From NCBI RefSeq assembly GCF_001050475.1, contig NZ_CP012034.1, positions 1,612,001-1,676,000 on the forward strand: DNA of 64,000 bases, given 5' to 3'. Of the stretch, positions 1-8,300 are shown piece after piece. The translations under genes were made by a program, and so were the position numbers. Under the pieces are notes generated by a model, which saw only the letters and a list, made by a program, of their open reading frames with translations, ran no database searches and was not told the DNA's origin. This stretch comes from Companilactobacillus ginsenosidimutans. GTDB lineage: Bacteria; Bacillota; Bacilli; Lactobacillales; Lactobacillaceae. How positions within the stretch are numbered: the stretch's first letter is position 1; every line of letters begins with the position of its first letter.

Positions 1-570
1 CATCAAATTTTTTGCGGCCAAGCCACGATGTGTCAGGGGAATACGTTCTTCGTCAGGTAATTCAGCCAGGGTCTTACCCAAATCTGGTAAGTAAAAGATT
101 TTATCAAAGCCACTGGAATACTCACCTTTATCCTCAGTTGAAATTCGACCAGTAACTTCACCCTTAGCTGTAATGATTTTTCCTTCTTGATCAATCGCTG
201 CCAAATAGGTGATCATTCTAGCAGTACGTTCTTCTTCAGGAACATCCTTCATTAACTCCAATAAAGTTTTGTTATCACTGCGAGTTGGATCTTTATGAAG
301 GTCACGCTTAGTAGTTACACCCAAAGCAGTTGGTAACGCTGGAATCTCAATCCCACTATCATCACCAATTACCGGACGTAAAATTTTATTTGATAAAAAT
401 TCAGCCTTATGAACCGCATTATTTTCATAGCTATCAGTACTTTCCTCTGGAAATTTAACAGCTTCAAAATAGTCGGTATACTGAGCAGTTTCAAGGCCAA
501 AGAATTCTAAATCTTTTTGTAAATCAACTGCTTTGAGCGGGTTATTTGATGCAATTAACCATTTCGTCAA
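1..570 (-). CDS. Ham1/RdgB-like non-canonical purine NTP pyrophosphatase, partial
   Basis: Partial gene whose 3' end lies beyond base 1; 190 codons are open with no stop. The start is a TTG at 568-570 with GGAG seven bases upstream. The N-terminus (TKWLIASNNPLKAVDL), the NNAVHKAEF stretch and VIGDDSGIEIPAL are typical of the Ham1/RdgB family, which hydrolyses ITP, dITP and XTP to monophosphates to keep deaminated purines out of nucleic acids. It follows folC by 11 bases. In Lactobacillus plantarum a gene of this family (xtp3) sits in the folate operon before folP, so folP may follow outside the window. Family assignment is firm, but the substrate is inferred. Confidence 0.85.
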   Translation of the reverse strand, partial: MTKWLIASNNPLKAVDLQKDLEFFGLETAQYTDYFEAVKFPEESTDSYENNAVHKAEFLSNKILRPVIGDDSGIEIPALPTALGVTTKRDLHKDPTRSDNKTLLELMKDVPEEERTARMITYLAAIDQEGKIITAKGEVTGRISTEDKGEYSSGFDKIFYLPDLGKTLAELPDEERIPLTHRGLAAKNLM

Positions 571-581
571 TTGGAAACTCC

Positions 582-1910
582 TTACTTCTCAAACCAAATT
601 GGTCGGATTTTATTAATTAAGTAAAACGAACCAGTGAATATCAACAAACTATTATTTTCAGCTTGCAACTTACGCGCAGACTCAACAGCCTGCTTAATTG
701 AGTCAGTCAAAATCAGTCGGTCGTCCACACTCTTAGGACTATCCGAGAAAGTTTTCATCAAGTCGGTTGCAGCCAAGTGGCGCTTATCATTGTCTGGACT
801 AGTAATGATAAAAGTCGCCGGCAAATCTAATAATCGATCAACACATTTTTGATACTGTTTATCTGCTAGAAATCCCACCACAAAAACCAAATCATCAGTC
901 GAATTGATTTTTTCTAAACTATCAACTAAGCCATTGATGGCGTTAATATTGTGTGCACCATCAATCAAAACAGGTGGCGTTTTTTGAATCAGTTCCATTC
1001 GGCCCGGCAATGTCACTTCTTGAAGCATCCTTTGTAAATTCTCTAAAGTGATCTTCCTACCTGAGTTCTGATTAAAAACGGCAACCCAATTCAAAACATT
1101 TTGCAAATTAGTAATTTGATACAATCCACCCAAGTTAAAGTATTGGTCAGATAATTTCTTATCCTCAAAATACAAGCTAATGATTGAGTGAGTTAAATCT
1201 TCTTCATCCAATAAAACTGTATTCTGACTAGAATTATAGAGTCGGACATTTTGCCGGTCTGCCTCATTTTGTAAAATATGAATCACTTTTGGTGACTGTT
1301 TGGGATAACTAATTACCGTCATGCCTGGCTTGATAATTTTTGACTTAGTCGTCGCAATTTCTTCAATCGTTGAACCGAGGATATTCATGTGGTCCATCGC
1401 AATCTTCGTGAAAATGGCGTACTTAACATTGCGGGTAGCATTAGTAGCGTCAAACTCACCACCAAGCCCACACTCATAAACTACGTAATTTACATGTTTT
1501 TTTGCGAAAAAAATTGTCGAAATCAAGTACCAGGTTTCAAACATTGAGAAATCAGCTTGAGTTAGATTAATTTTCTCAAAAGCAACTACCAAATCTTGGT
1601 AGCATTCAATAAAATCCGTATAAGAAATCAATTCACCATTTAGTTGAATCTGTTCGCGGTCATCATACATCGGTGGACTAGAAAATAGACCCACGTCGAA
1701 ATCAGCGCCAGTCAAAAGATGCCGAATCATCGTCGAAGTCGAACCCTTACCGTTAGTACCGCAAATATGGATCGTTTCAAATTCCATATCTGGTGAGCCG
1801 GCAGCCGCCAAAACTTCTTGTAACAGCGGAATTCTTGAACCGGTATCTTTATATTTCATTACATCAGGTATCTGTGAAATTATCTTATCGAACTGAATTT
1901 TTTCAGTCAT
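582..1910 (-). CDS. folC: Bifunctional folylpolyglutamate / dihydrofolate synthase
   Basis: Adds glutamate to folates and/or converts dihydropteroate plus glutamate to dihydrofolate in the cytoplasm. The 442-residue protein has the Mur-ligase-type P-loop GTNGKGST at residues 51-58, the FSSPP segment after it, and the FPGS signature around YECGLGGEFDATN. A GAHN motif lies near residue 319. The length is usual for FolC. It lies 11 bp downstream of folE and 11 bp upstream of the Ham1-like gene, in a co-directional operon folB-folK-folE-folC. Start ATG follows an AGGAGATC-type site. Confidence 0.93.
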   Translation of the reverse strand: MTEKIQFDKIISQIPDVMKYKDTGSRIPLLQEVLAAAGSPDMEFETIHICGTNGKGSTSTMIRHLLTGADFDVGLFSSPPMYDDREQIQLNGELISYTDFIECYQDLVVAFEKINLTQADFSMFETWYLISTIFFAKKHVNYVVYECGLGGEFDATNATRNVKYAIFTKIAMDHMNILGSTIEEIATTKSKIIKPGMTVISYPKQSPKVIHILQNEADRQNVRLYNSSQNTVLLDEEDLTHSIISLYFEDKKLSDQYFNLGGLYQITNLQNVLNWVAVFNQNSGRKITLENLQRMLQEVTLPGRMELIQKTPPVLIDGAHNINAINGLVDSLEKINSTDDLVFVVGFLADKQYQKCVDRLLDLPATFIITSPDNDKRHLAATDLMKTFSDSPKSVDDRLILTDSIKQAVESARKLQAENNSLLIFTGSFYLINKIRPIWFEK

Positions 1911-1921
1911 CGCAAGATCTC

Positions 1922-2494
1922 CTAGTTATATTTAATTTCCTCAAGAAATTCCATCTTTTTGTCTCGATCACGGAAAACTCCGCTGTAAAACGTGGTAGTA
2001 GTCTTACTAGCAGTTTTTTGAACCCCTCGCATCTCAACACACATGTGTCTAGCCGTAACAATCACAGCAACCCCTTGTGGTGCAAGCAGCTTATTTAATC
2101 TCGTACCGATTTCACTAGTAATATTTTCTTGAACATTGGGCTTTCTAGCAACAAAATCCACCAAACGTGGAATCTTGCTCAAACCAATGATCTTCCCATT
2201 TTTAGGCTCATATCCCACAGTCACCTTTCCAAAGAACGGCAACAAATGGTGTTCGCACATTGAATAAAAAGGGATATCCTTCACAATGACATTTTCACCA
2301 TCAACTAAATTACTCGATTGAAAAATTTTTGAATCATTGAATTCTGGTTCCTCAAGTGAACTAAAAATTTCGGAATACATTCTGGCAACACGTGCAGGTG
2401 TCTCTTGAACACCCTCCCTATCAGGGTCGTCGCCAACTGCCTTAAGAATATTTTTAACACTATCTTCAATTATTTTCTGATTATCAGGAGTCAT
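1922..2494 (-). CDS. folE: GTP cyclohydrolase I
   Basis: Converts GTP to 7,8-dihydroneopterin triphosphate, the first step of folate synthesis. The 190-residue length is typical of the short bacterial type. Zinc ligand motif CEHHLLPF at residues 80-87 and the second cysteine in ARHMCVEMRG are both present. The GVFR C-terminal region is complete. The gene starts only 2 bases after folK, which suggests translational coupling within the folate operon. Confidence 0.96.
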   Translation of the reverse strand: MTPDNQKIIEDSVKNILKAVGDDPDREGVQETPARVARMYSEIFSSLEEPEFNDSKIFQSSNLVDGENVIVKDIPFYSMCEHHLLPFFGKVTVGYEPKNGKIIGLSKIPRLVDFVARKPNVQENITSEIGTRLNKLLAPQGVAVIVTARHMCVEMRGVQKTASKTTTTFYSGVFRDRDKKMEFLEEIKYN

Positions 2495-2496
2495 AT

Positions 2497-2991
2497 TTAC
2501 GCTTCCTTAGCTATTTTCACTATATATTGTTGCCCATTTAATTTGTCAGCTGCTGCCTGTATACGTTTTTTATATGGATTATCAGCATCGATAATTTCCA
2601 GCAGCGGAATTAACACAAAAAGCCGATTGAACATTTCAGCATGAGGCACATCCAATTCAGAGTCGTGAATAATTTCATCCCCAAACAATTCAATATCCAG
2701 ATCCAACGTCCGCGGACCCCAACGAACCGTGCGCACACGCTTATATTTAATTTCTAACTCATGTAGAAAGTTTAATAGTTCATGAGCATCCAAACTGGTG
2801 TCAATCTTGATAACAGCATTGATGAATTGATCTTGCTCTACTCCCCCGACTGGGTCAGTCAAATAATAGGAAGAACTCTTCACACCTGTTATCTCAGGAT
2901 GGTTCTGTAAATCTTTAATAGCACTAGCAACAATATCTTCAGACTTTCCCATATTGCTGCCAATACCAATGTAGGCAATTGTTTCTGGCAT
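2497..2991 (-). CDS. folK: 2-amino-4-hydroxy-6-hydroxymethyldihydropteridine pyrophosphokinase (HPPK)
   Basis: Transfers pyrophosphate from ATP to 6-hydroxymethyl-7,8-dihydropterin. The 164-residue protein begins with the family's AYIGIGSNMG and carries the HPPK signature VRWGPRTLDLDIELFGD, in which the Asp pair binds magnesium. DVPHAEMFNRLFVLIPL is also characteristic. The ATG overlaps the stop of folB as TAATG, so translation is likely coupled. Length is normal and no oddities were seen. Confidence 0.96.
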   Translation of the reverse strand: MPETIAYIGIGSNMGKSEDIVASAIKDLQNHPEITGVKSSSYYLTDPVGGVEQDQFINAVIKIDTSLDAHELLNFLHELEIKYKRVRTVRWGPRTLDLDIELFGDEIIHDSELDVPHAEMFNRLFVLIPLLEIIDADNPYKKRIQAAADKLNGQQYIVKIAKEA

Positions 2992-3356
2992 TATTTATCC
3001 GACACTTCCACTTCAGCACTATCGATAATTCCGTTAATTGGTAGATTTTTCTTTTTTATACTGACAATAACATTGTCCAATTGGTCAGAATAATCGGCTT
3101 TAATTGATTGTAAAATGGTTACCGCCAAGGTTTCAATTAGTTTGATTTCTGGTCGTGAAACAATTTCAGCGACCATTTTATAAACAGGACCATAATTAAT
3201 CGTGTTTTCCAATTTGTCTTCCAGTAGAACTTCATTGTCGACCGGCTTGGCATCAAGCTCAACATTGACGATAATGTCTTGGCCAACTGCGCGTTCTTCT
3301 GGATAAACGCCAATATGCGCATGAAATTGCATTTCATTCAATTTTATTTTAAGCAA
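2991..3356 (-). CDS. folB: Dihydroneopterin aldolase
   Basis: Cleaves 7,8-dihydroneopterin to 6-hydroxymethyldihydropterin and glycolaldehyde. The 121-residue protein has the FolB pattern QFHAHIGVYPEERAVGQ, with a catalytic glutamate in the GVYPEE segment, and the C-terminal KKKNLPI pattern, including a conserved lysine. The chosen start is TTG at 3354-3356 because AAAGGGGAA sits eight bases upstream; the next in-frame ATG would remove the conserved N-terminus. It is the first gene of the folate operon. No folate riboswitch is recognisable in the 3357-3531 leader. Confidence 0.94.
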   Translation of the reverse strand: MLKIKLNEMQFHAHIGVYPEERAVGQDIIVNVELDAKPVDNEVLLEDKLENTINYGPVYKMVAEIVSRPEIKLIETLAVTILQSIKADYSDQLDNVIVSIKKKNLPINGIIDSAEVEVSDK

Positions 3357-3480
3357 AGTTGATTCCCCTTTCAGCTTTTATAACAAAATAGGCTAAATCC
3401 GAATATTATATTATTAATTATCAATATAAGTTCATTTTTCGTGTGTCTAAATTTTACCACGACAGCTTAATAAATAGAAA

Positions 3481-3509
3481 TTGTGAGTTTGGGTGTAGTA
3501 AACTTAATA
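3481..3509 (+). promoter_or_regulatory. Candidate sigma-A promoter for the phosphatase pair
   Basis: TTGTGA at 3481-3486 and TTAATA at 3504-3509 are separated by exactly 17 bases, upstream of the ATG at 3532. The match to consensus is moderate. It shares the folB/phosphatase intergenic space with the opposing folate promoter, which I could not place. Confidence 0.4.
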
Positions 3510-3531
3510 TACTTGGAAAAAGGAGATAATT

Positions 3532-4185
3532 ATGACAAAATATCAAATTTACTTTGTTCGACATGGGCGCACTTTTTACAACAAGCTCCACAAAATGCAA
3601 GGTTGGTCTGACTCACCTCTACTTCCTGAGGGCGTTGAGGTTGCCAAAACAGCTGCTAAGGCATTGAGTGACGTCGATTTTAATTTGGCTTACTCCTCAG
3701 ATACACGTCGTGCAATGGCGACTGCTAAAATTATCATGCACGAAAATAAAAACGATCTTAAGCGTCACACAATTAAAGAATTCCGTGAACAATTTTATGG
3801 ATATTTTGAAGGCATGTTTGCCAAAGAAGTATGGTTCATCACGGGTGACCAGCATGGAACTCCTACCTATTTAGGAATAGTTGATAAATATGGTTTGGAT
3901 GCCACATTTGATTTGATGAAGGAAGCTGATCCATTCCACTTCGCAGAAAATTCCGAAGAATATTGGAAACGTATCGATCATGGGTTTGAAAAGCTAGACA
4001 AAGTTGCCAAAGATGGCGACAAAGTGTTGCTAGTATCACACAGCACAACTATTTACTCGTTGGCAGAACGCTATCACATACCTGAACTAGAAATAAATGA
4101 GACGCCAAAAAATTCCAGTCTAACTATTCTTGACCGTGAAGATGGCGTGAATTCAATTTCAACCTACAATAAAGTTTTAAAATAA
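3532..4185 (+). CDS. Histidine phosphatase (phosphoglycerate mutase-like), copy 1
   Basis: Cytoplasmic 217-residue member of the histidine phosphatase superfamily. The catalytic RHGRT motif is at residues 11-15, the second histidine lies in SHSTT near residue 173, and EFREQFYGYFEG carries the conserved acidic residue. Families with this fold include cofactor-dependent phosphoglycerate mutase and small-molecule phosphatases; lactobacilli carry many such paralogues and the substrate cannot be told from sequence. It is followed after 21 bp by a close paralogue with the same domain layout, indicating tandem duplication. The start follows AAAGGAGATAATT. Confidence 0.88.
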   Translation: MTKYQIYFVRHGRTFYNKLHKMQGWSDSPLLPEGVEVAKTAAKALSDVDFNLAYSSDTRRAMATAKIIMHENKNDLKRHTIKEFREQFYGYFEGMFAKEVWFITGDQHGTPTYLGIVDKYGLDATFDLMKEADPFHFAENSEEYWKRIDHGFEKLDKVAKDGDKVLLVSHSTTIYSLAERYHIPELEINETPKNSSLTILDREDGVNSISTYNKVLK

Positions 4186-4206
4186 TAAATAACCAAGGAG
4201 ATAATA

Positions 4207-4866
4207 ATGGCAAAATATCAAGTTTATATTGTTCGACATGGTAAAACCTGGTTCAACCGTTACGACAAAATGCAAGGTTGGTCAGATTCACCCCTTGCTC
4301 CAGACGGTGTTGAGGTCGCCAAAAAAGCAGCTGAAGCATTGAAAGACGTCGATTTCAGTGCGGCATTCTCATCAGACGCCAGACGCGCCATTGACACATG
4401 TAAAATCATCGTCGATGCTAACAAGGATCACGATAAAATCACACCAGTTAAGCTCCCAGAATTTCGAGAAGAATTTTACGGCTATTTCGAAGGTAACAAT
4501 TCACCGGAAACTTGGTTCATCGTAGGACAACCTCACGGTGCCGAGACTTATGGTGAGTTAGTAGCAAAATGCGGCATGGACGCTAGTAAAGATTTTCTCA
4601 AAGAAGCTGACCCATTCCACGACGCTGAAAACGCTGAGGAATACTGGGAACGAGTAAACAAAGGCTTCAAGAAGCTAGATGACGTAGCCAAAGATGGTGA
4701 CAAAATCCTACTAGTATCACACGGAACAACCATCCGTTCAATCACTGACCGTTATAACGCTGGGAACTTCGACATCACAGTCAGTCCAAGAAACGCCAGC
4801 TTAACTATCATGGAAGTAGATGGCGATGAACGAAAAGTAACCACATATAATAAAATGTTAAACTAA
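4207..4866 (+). CDS. Histidine phosphatase (phosphoglycerate mutase-like), copy 2
   Basis: 219-residue paralogue of the preceding gene; identical blocks include KMQGWSDSPL and the ADPFH..EN..EYW region. RHGKT replaces RHGRT at the catalytic N-terminus and SHGTT replaces SHSTT at the second histidine. Both catalytic histidines are retained, so both copies should be active. The pair probably forms one transcript ending at the terminator at 4873. The substrate is unknown. The start follows AAGGAGATAATA. Confidence 0.88.
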   Translation: MAKYQVYIVRHGKTWFNRYDKMQGWSDSPLAPDGVEVAKKAAEALKDVDFSAAFSSDARRAIDTCKIIVDANKDHDKITPVKLPEFREEFYGYFEGNNSPETWFIVGQPHGAETYGELVAKCGMDASKDFLKEADPFHDAENAEEYWERVNKGFKKLDDVAKDGDKILLVSHGTTIRSITDRYNAGNFDITVSPRNASLTIMEVDGDERKVTTYNKMLN

Positions 4867-4872
4867 GTACTC

Positions 4873-4913
4873 AAAAAGACCATCACTGGGCGATAACAGT
4901 GATGGTCTTTTTT
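4873..4913 (+). terminator. Rho-independent terminator of the phosphatase pair
   Basis: Perfect hairpin with arms AAAGACCATCACTG and CAGTGATGGTCTTT, an 8-base loop and a T-run. It lies between convergent operons (the fuc operon ends at 4974 on the other strand) and could act in both directions. Confidence 0.9.
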
Positions 4914-4973
4914 GTTTAGGCGGTATACATATATGGGGATATAAGTATTTCTAATGAAAGAAAATCGATAGTG

Positions 4974-5402
4974 TTATTTCGGAACAACTACACCCTTTTT
5001 GAGGATTAAGTTTCCGTACAATGCGGTTTCACCAGATTGGATAATGGCAAAGCAATCGCGGGAATACTTGTAGAAATTTTGTCGTTCAATCGTTTTAATG
5101 TTGTATCCCGGATAAGCTTTATCAAGATCTTCCTTATAAGTGTCCCAAATGGTTGGTCTTGGGTCACCTTCAACAGTCTCCATTAAAATCGCTTGATAAT
5201 CAGAATAAGGGTCTAGAGGCATCAATTGTAAAATATCCTCTAATAAGGTTGGAACCCCTATTCCATCAGCACGAATTACTCTTTGACTGTTGGTCATAGC
5301 TGGATAATTTCCATCCGCAATCAAAATTTCATCGCCATGCCCCATCTCCATGAGGCATTTAACTAGTTCTGGTGATAATTCTTTTGGAATGTTGTTTAAC
5401 AT
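4974..5402 (-). CDS. fucU: L-fucose mutarotase
   Basis: Interconverts alpha- and beta-L-fucose, feeding the isomerase. 142 residues, as in the RbsD/FucU family. Visible family features are MGHGDEILIADGNYPA, with the catalytic histidine, and the terminal ALYGNLILKKGVV. An upstream in-frame ATG at 5447 would add 15 lysine-rich residues that overlap the transporter gene; I chose ATG 5402 because AAGGA lies just before it and the family starts at this point. It is the last gene of the fuc operon, 4 bp after the transporter stop. Confidence 0.92.
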   Translation of the reverse strand: MLNNIPKELSPELVKCLMEMGHGDEILIADGNYPAMTNSQRVIRADGIGVPTLLEDILQLMPLDPYSDYQAILMETVEGDPRPTIWDTYKEDLDKAYPGYNIKTIERQNFYKYSRDCFAIIQSGETALYGNLILKKGVVVPK

Positions 5403-5406
5403 ATGT

Positions 5407-6762
5407 TTATCCTTCTTTCGTTTCCCAGTATTTTTCAATATCTTCAAGTGATCTACCTTTAGTTTCTAGAACATACTTGTGGATGTACCAAACAGCGAAT
5501 AGCGATAATGCTGCGAAGAAGTAGAAAATGTTAATTCCAATTGCTTCAAGTATGATTGGGAATACTAATGAGAACAAAGCATTGAATAAATATTGAGTGA
5601 AAGTGATAACACCCATTCCTAGGGCTCTGGCTTTTAGAGGTAAGATTTCTGGTACGTATGACCAGAATACTGGACCAAGTCCGAAACCAAACATAAATAC
5701 ATACAAGAAAATTGAAACGATGGCAACTGTTGCATTGTTTGACCAAATACATAGAGCAATGGCTGGCAATACCTGACCACCTAGACTAATTTCCAATAAC
5801 TTCTTACGACCGAGTCTATCAATAAATGGTAGTGAAACTAAAGTTGAAATAACCAAGGCTCCACCAACACCAAAGTCAGCAATAATACTTGCGTTTGCTA
5901 AACCTAAATTGTGGAAAATCTCAGGTGCATAATATACGGCTGCATTAATTCCGGTAAATACTTGGAAAGCTGTTAAGACGAATAACAGTGTTAATACAGG
6001 TCTGAATGTTCCGAATAGTTCTTTTAGACCAGCTTCTTTAGTCTTCAAACTGTTTTGAATATCAGTGATTTCACCTTCGATTTCTTTATCTGAAACACGA
6101 ACCTTTTTCAAAACTCTTCTTGCCTTGTCAACTTGATGATCTCTGATCAACCAACGAGGACTTTGTGGGCTACAAAACATACCGATTGTGAAGATGGCAG
6201 CAGGAATGACTCCTAATCCTAAAGTCCATCTCCAGTCATTTGTTGGTAAATTGTAAGCTCCGACTCCATAGGCGGCCAAGATACCAACGTTAACACTTAA
6301 CTGATACAGGGAGGACATCAATCCACGAATATGCTTTGGTGCCAATTCTGATAAGTAAATTAATCCATACATGTTGGCAACACCAGCTGCGATTCCCAGG
6401 ATGAATCTAGCAGCCATTAAATATGCTGTCGATGTTGCAAATGCTGATAATAAACTACCGACAATAAAGACGATACCACCGATAATCAAGACATTACGTC
6501 TTTCAATTTTTTTCTCAAGTCCGGTAAATACCACGATTGATGGTAAGGCACCGAAGAGTAAGAAACTAACTACTAAACCTTTTGTTGTTGCATTCAATCC
6601 AAAGGAATTTGTGATTGAAGGGAGAGCCAAGGAAATTGCACCTGAATCGTATCCATATAATAACCCAGCAAATCCACCCAGAATTGCAAAGATGTATACG
6701 ACAGGGGCAGTTTTCGGCTTAACTGTTTCTTCTACTGAAGTTTCTTGTTCATTAAGTTCCAC
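5407..6762 (-). CDS. MFS sugar porter, probable L-fucose transporter
   Basis: 451-residue membrane protein of the sugar porter (SP) branch of the major facilitator superfamily, with about 12 hydrophobic segments. Motifs include GGFAGLLYGYDSGAIS in TM1, the PESPRWL equivalent PQSPRWLI near residue 190, DRLGRKKLL after TM8 and a C-terminal ETKGRSLEDIE. It is not a FucP-type protein, so fucose transport is inferred from its position between fucK and fucU. The start is a GTG at 6760-6762 preceded eight bases earlier by GGAGG; the longer frame from GTG 6777 would place that site inside the gene. Probably a proton symporter. Confidence 0.82.
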   Translation of the reverse strand: MELNEQETSVEETVKPKTAPVVYIFAILGGFAGLLYGYDSGAISLALPSITNSFGLNATTKGLVVSFLLFGALPSIVVFTGLEKKIERRNVLIIGGIVFIVGSLLSAFATSTAYLMAARFILGIAAGVANMYGLIYLSELAPKHIRGLMSSLYQLSVNVGILAAYGVGAYNLPTNDWRWTLGLGVIPAAIFTIGMFCSPQSPRWLIRDHQVDKARRVLKKVRVSDKEIEGEITDIQNSLKTKEAGLKELFGTFRPVLTLLFVLTAFQVFTGINAAVYYAPEIFHNLGLANASIIADFGVGGALVISTLVSLPFIDRLGRKKLLEISLGGQVLPAIALCIWSNNATVAIVSIFLYVFMFGFGLGPVFWSYVPEILPLKARALGMGVITFTQYLFNALFSLVFPIILEAIGINIFYFFAALSLFAVWYIHKYVLETKGRSLEDIEKYWETKEG

Positions 6763-6776
6763 ATTCGTAACCTCCA

Positions 6777-8279
6777 CTATTCAACTTCATAATCATGAAG
6801 TATTTTTTCAAAATCTCTAGAACGTTCATCTAAATTAATTGAATTAAGCTTTTGTGGGGTTACACATTTGCTTTCGAATGAATTGTTTAAAATGTCGATA
6901 CGTTCATCTTCATCCTTAATCAATCCTAAAGTTTTATATTGTGAAAGAACATTTCCAAGAACACTTGCTTCTGTCGGACCAATTACTACGTTTGTTTGAC
7001 AGAAATCTGCTGTTAGTTGAACCAGTAAGCTATTCTTCGTCCCCCCTCCAAACATATAGATTGTGTCAATTGATTCATTTGTTGCCTTCTCTAATTCAAT
7101 AATTGTTTGATGATAACTTAAAGCTAAACTTTCAAAAACAATTAGTAATAATTCACCACGACTTTGTGGCAAACGTTGATTAGTTTTCTTCAAGAACTCA
7201 ATAATTCTTTCTTCCATATCACTTGGTTCAGAGAAACATGCCGCATTTGGATTGATGTAACTACCAATATGTTCAGCATTCTCAGCTTGTTTGACCATTT
7301 CGCCAAACTCCACCATTTCCCCTTTAAATGACCATTCCTTTTGTAATTCCTGAACAATCCATAACCCAGTAATATTTTTCAAAAGACGATTGCTTCCATC
7401 GAAACAACCTTCATTCGTTAAACCAGCTTCAAATGCATCTGAGCTGATTACCGGACTCGCAGTTTGTTGCCCTACGATTGACCAAGTTCCGCAACTGATA
7501 AATGCTGCATTTTTTCTTTCTGAACCGGTCATAGGTAATGAGTAAACTGCAGCACCTGTATCATGTCCAATGCCATTAATCACTTGAATGTCTGGATCAA
7601 GGTGCATCTCTTTAGAAATTTCGGGCAAAATCTTACCTAGAACTTTTCCACCCTTTGAGATCTCCCCAAACCATTCTTTTTTCAGACCCAATTGGTCCAA
7701 AACTTCAGTACTGAGCTCTCGAGTTTCCCCATCCAGCAATCCGCTAGTTGAAGCAATAGTATATTCGTTTGACTCAATTCCACTAAAGAAATATTCGACT
7801 AAATTTGGCATGAACATAATGTGCGATACTTCATTTTTAAGATAAGGATGTAAATTCATATCAGCAAATAGCTGATAGTTTGAATTAATTAAATCAGGTT
7901 GAATACCAGATTGTTCAAACATCTCTTGAGGCGAAACTTTTTCATGTAACGCATCAGAATATTTTTTTGTTCTAGTATCCCGATAACTGTGAGGAGTAGC
8001 TAACATGTTTCCATCATTACCTACAAACCCATAATCAACACCCCAGGTATCAACACTCAAACTGTCAATTTTTTCCAAATCACGTTGAGCAATTGCTAAC
8101 CCATATTTGATTTCTTGGAATATTTTCAAATAATCCCAATAAAGTGAGTTTGTAATATTAATTGGTTGGTTAGAAAAACGAAATTGTTCTTTTAATTCCA
8201 ATTTTCCATTTTCTAATGATGAGGAGATAATTCTACCTGAACTTGCACCCAAATCGACTGCTATCACATTATGTTTCAT
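6777..8279 (-). CDS. fucK: L-fuculokinase (FGGY family, rhamnulokinase-like)
   Basis: Phosphorylates L-fuculose to L-fuculose 1-phosphate. 500 residues of the FGGY carbohydrate kinase family; the N-terminus AVDLGASSGRII, the VDTWGVDYG segment around residue 77 and the C-terminal MFGGGTKNSLLVQL nucleotide-binding stretch are visible. The DLGASSGR signature is closest to rhamnulokinases, and many Firmicutes fuculokinases belong to that branch, so the name rests on the neighbouring fucI and fucA. Gap to fucI is 21 bp. A rhamnulokinase is the main alternative, but no rhamnose isomerase is present. Confidence 0.85.
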   Translation of the reverse strand: MKHNVIAVDLGASSGRIISSSLENGKLELKEQFRFSNQPINITNSLYWDYLKIFQEIKYGLAIAQRDLEKIDSLSVDTWGVDYGFVGNDGNMLATPHSYRDTRTKKYSDALHEKVSPQEMFEQSGIQPDLINSNYQLFADMNLHPYLKNEVSHIMFMPNLVEYFFSGIESNEYTIASTSGLLDGETRELSTEVLDQLGLKKEWFGEISKGGKVLGKILPEISKEMHLDPDIQVINGIGHDTGAAVYSLPMTGSERKNAAFISCGTWSIVGQQTASPVISSDAFEAGLTNEGCFDGSNRLLKNITGLWIVQELQKEWSFKGEMVEFGEMVKQAENAEHIGSYINPNAACFSEPSDMEERIIEFLKKTNQRLPQSRGELLLIVFESLALSYHQTIIELEKATNESIDTIYMFGGGTKNSLLVQLTADFCQTNVVIGPTEASVLGNVLSQYKTLGLIKDEDERIDILNNSFESKCVTPQKLNSINLDERSRDFEKILHDYEVE

Positions 8280-8300
8280 TTAGATACACATCCATTCATT

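Noticed and set aside
3357-3531. Possible folate (THF) riboswitch before folB
   Set aside because: None of the conserved THF aptamer blocks is recognisable in this AT-rich leader.
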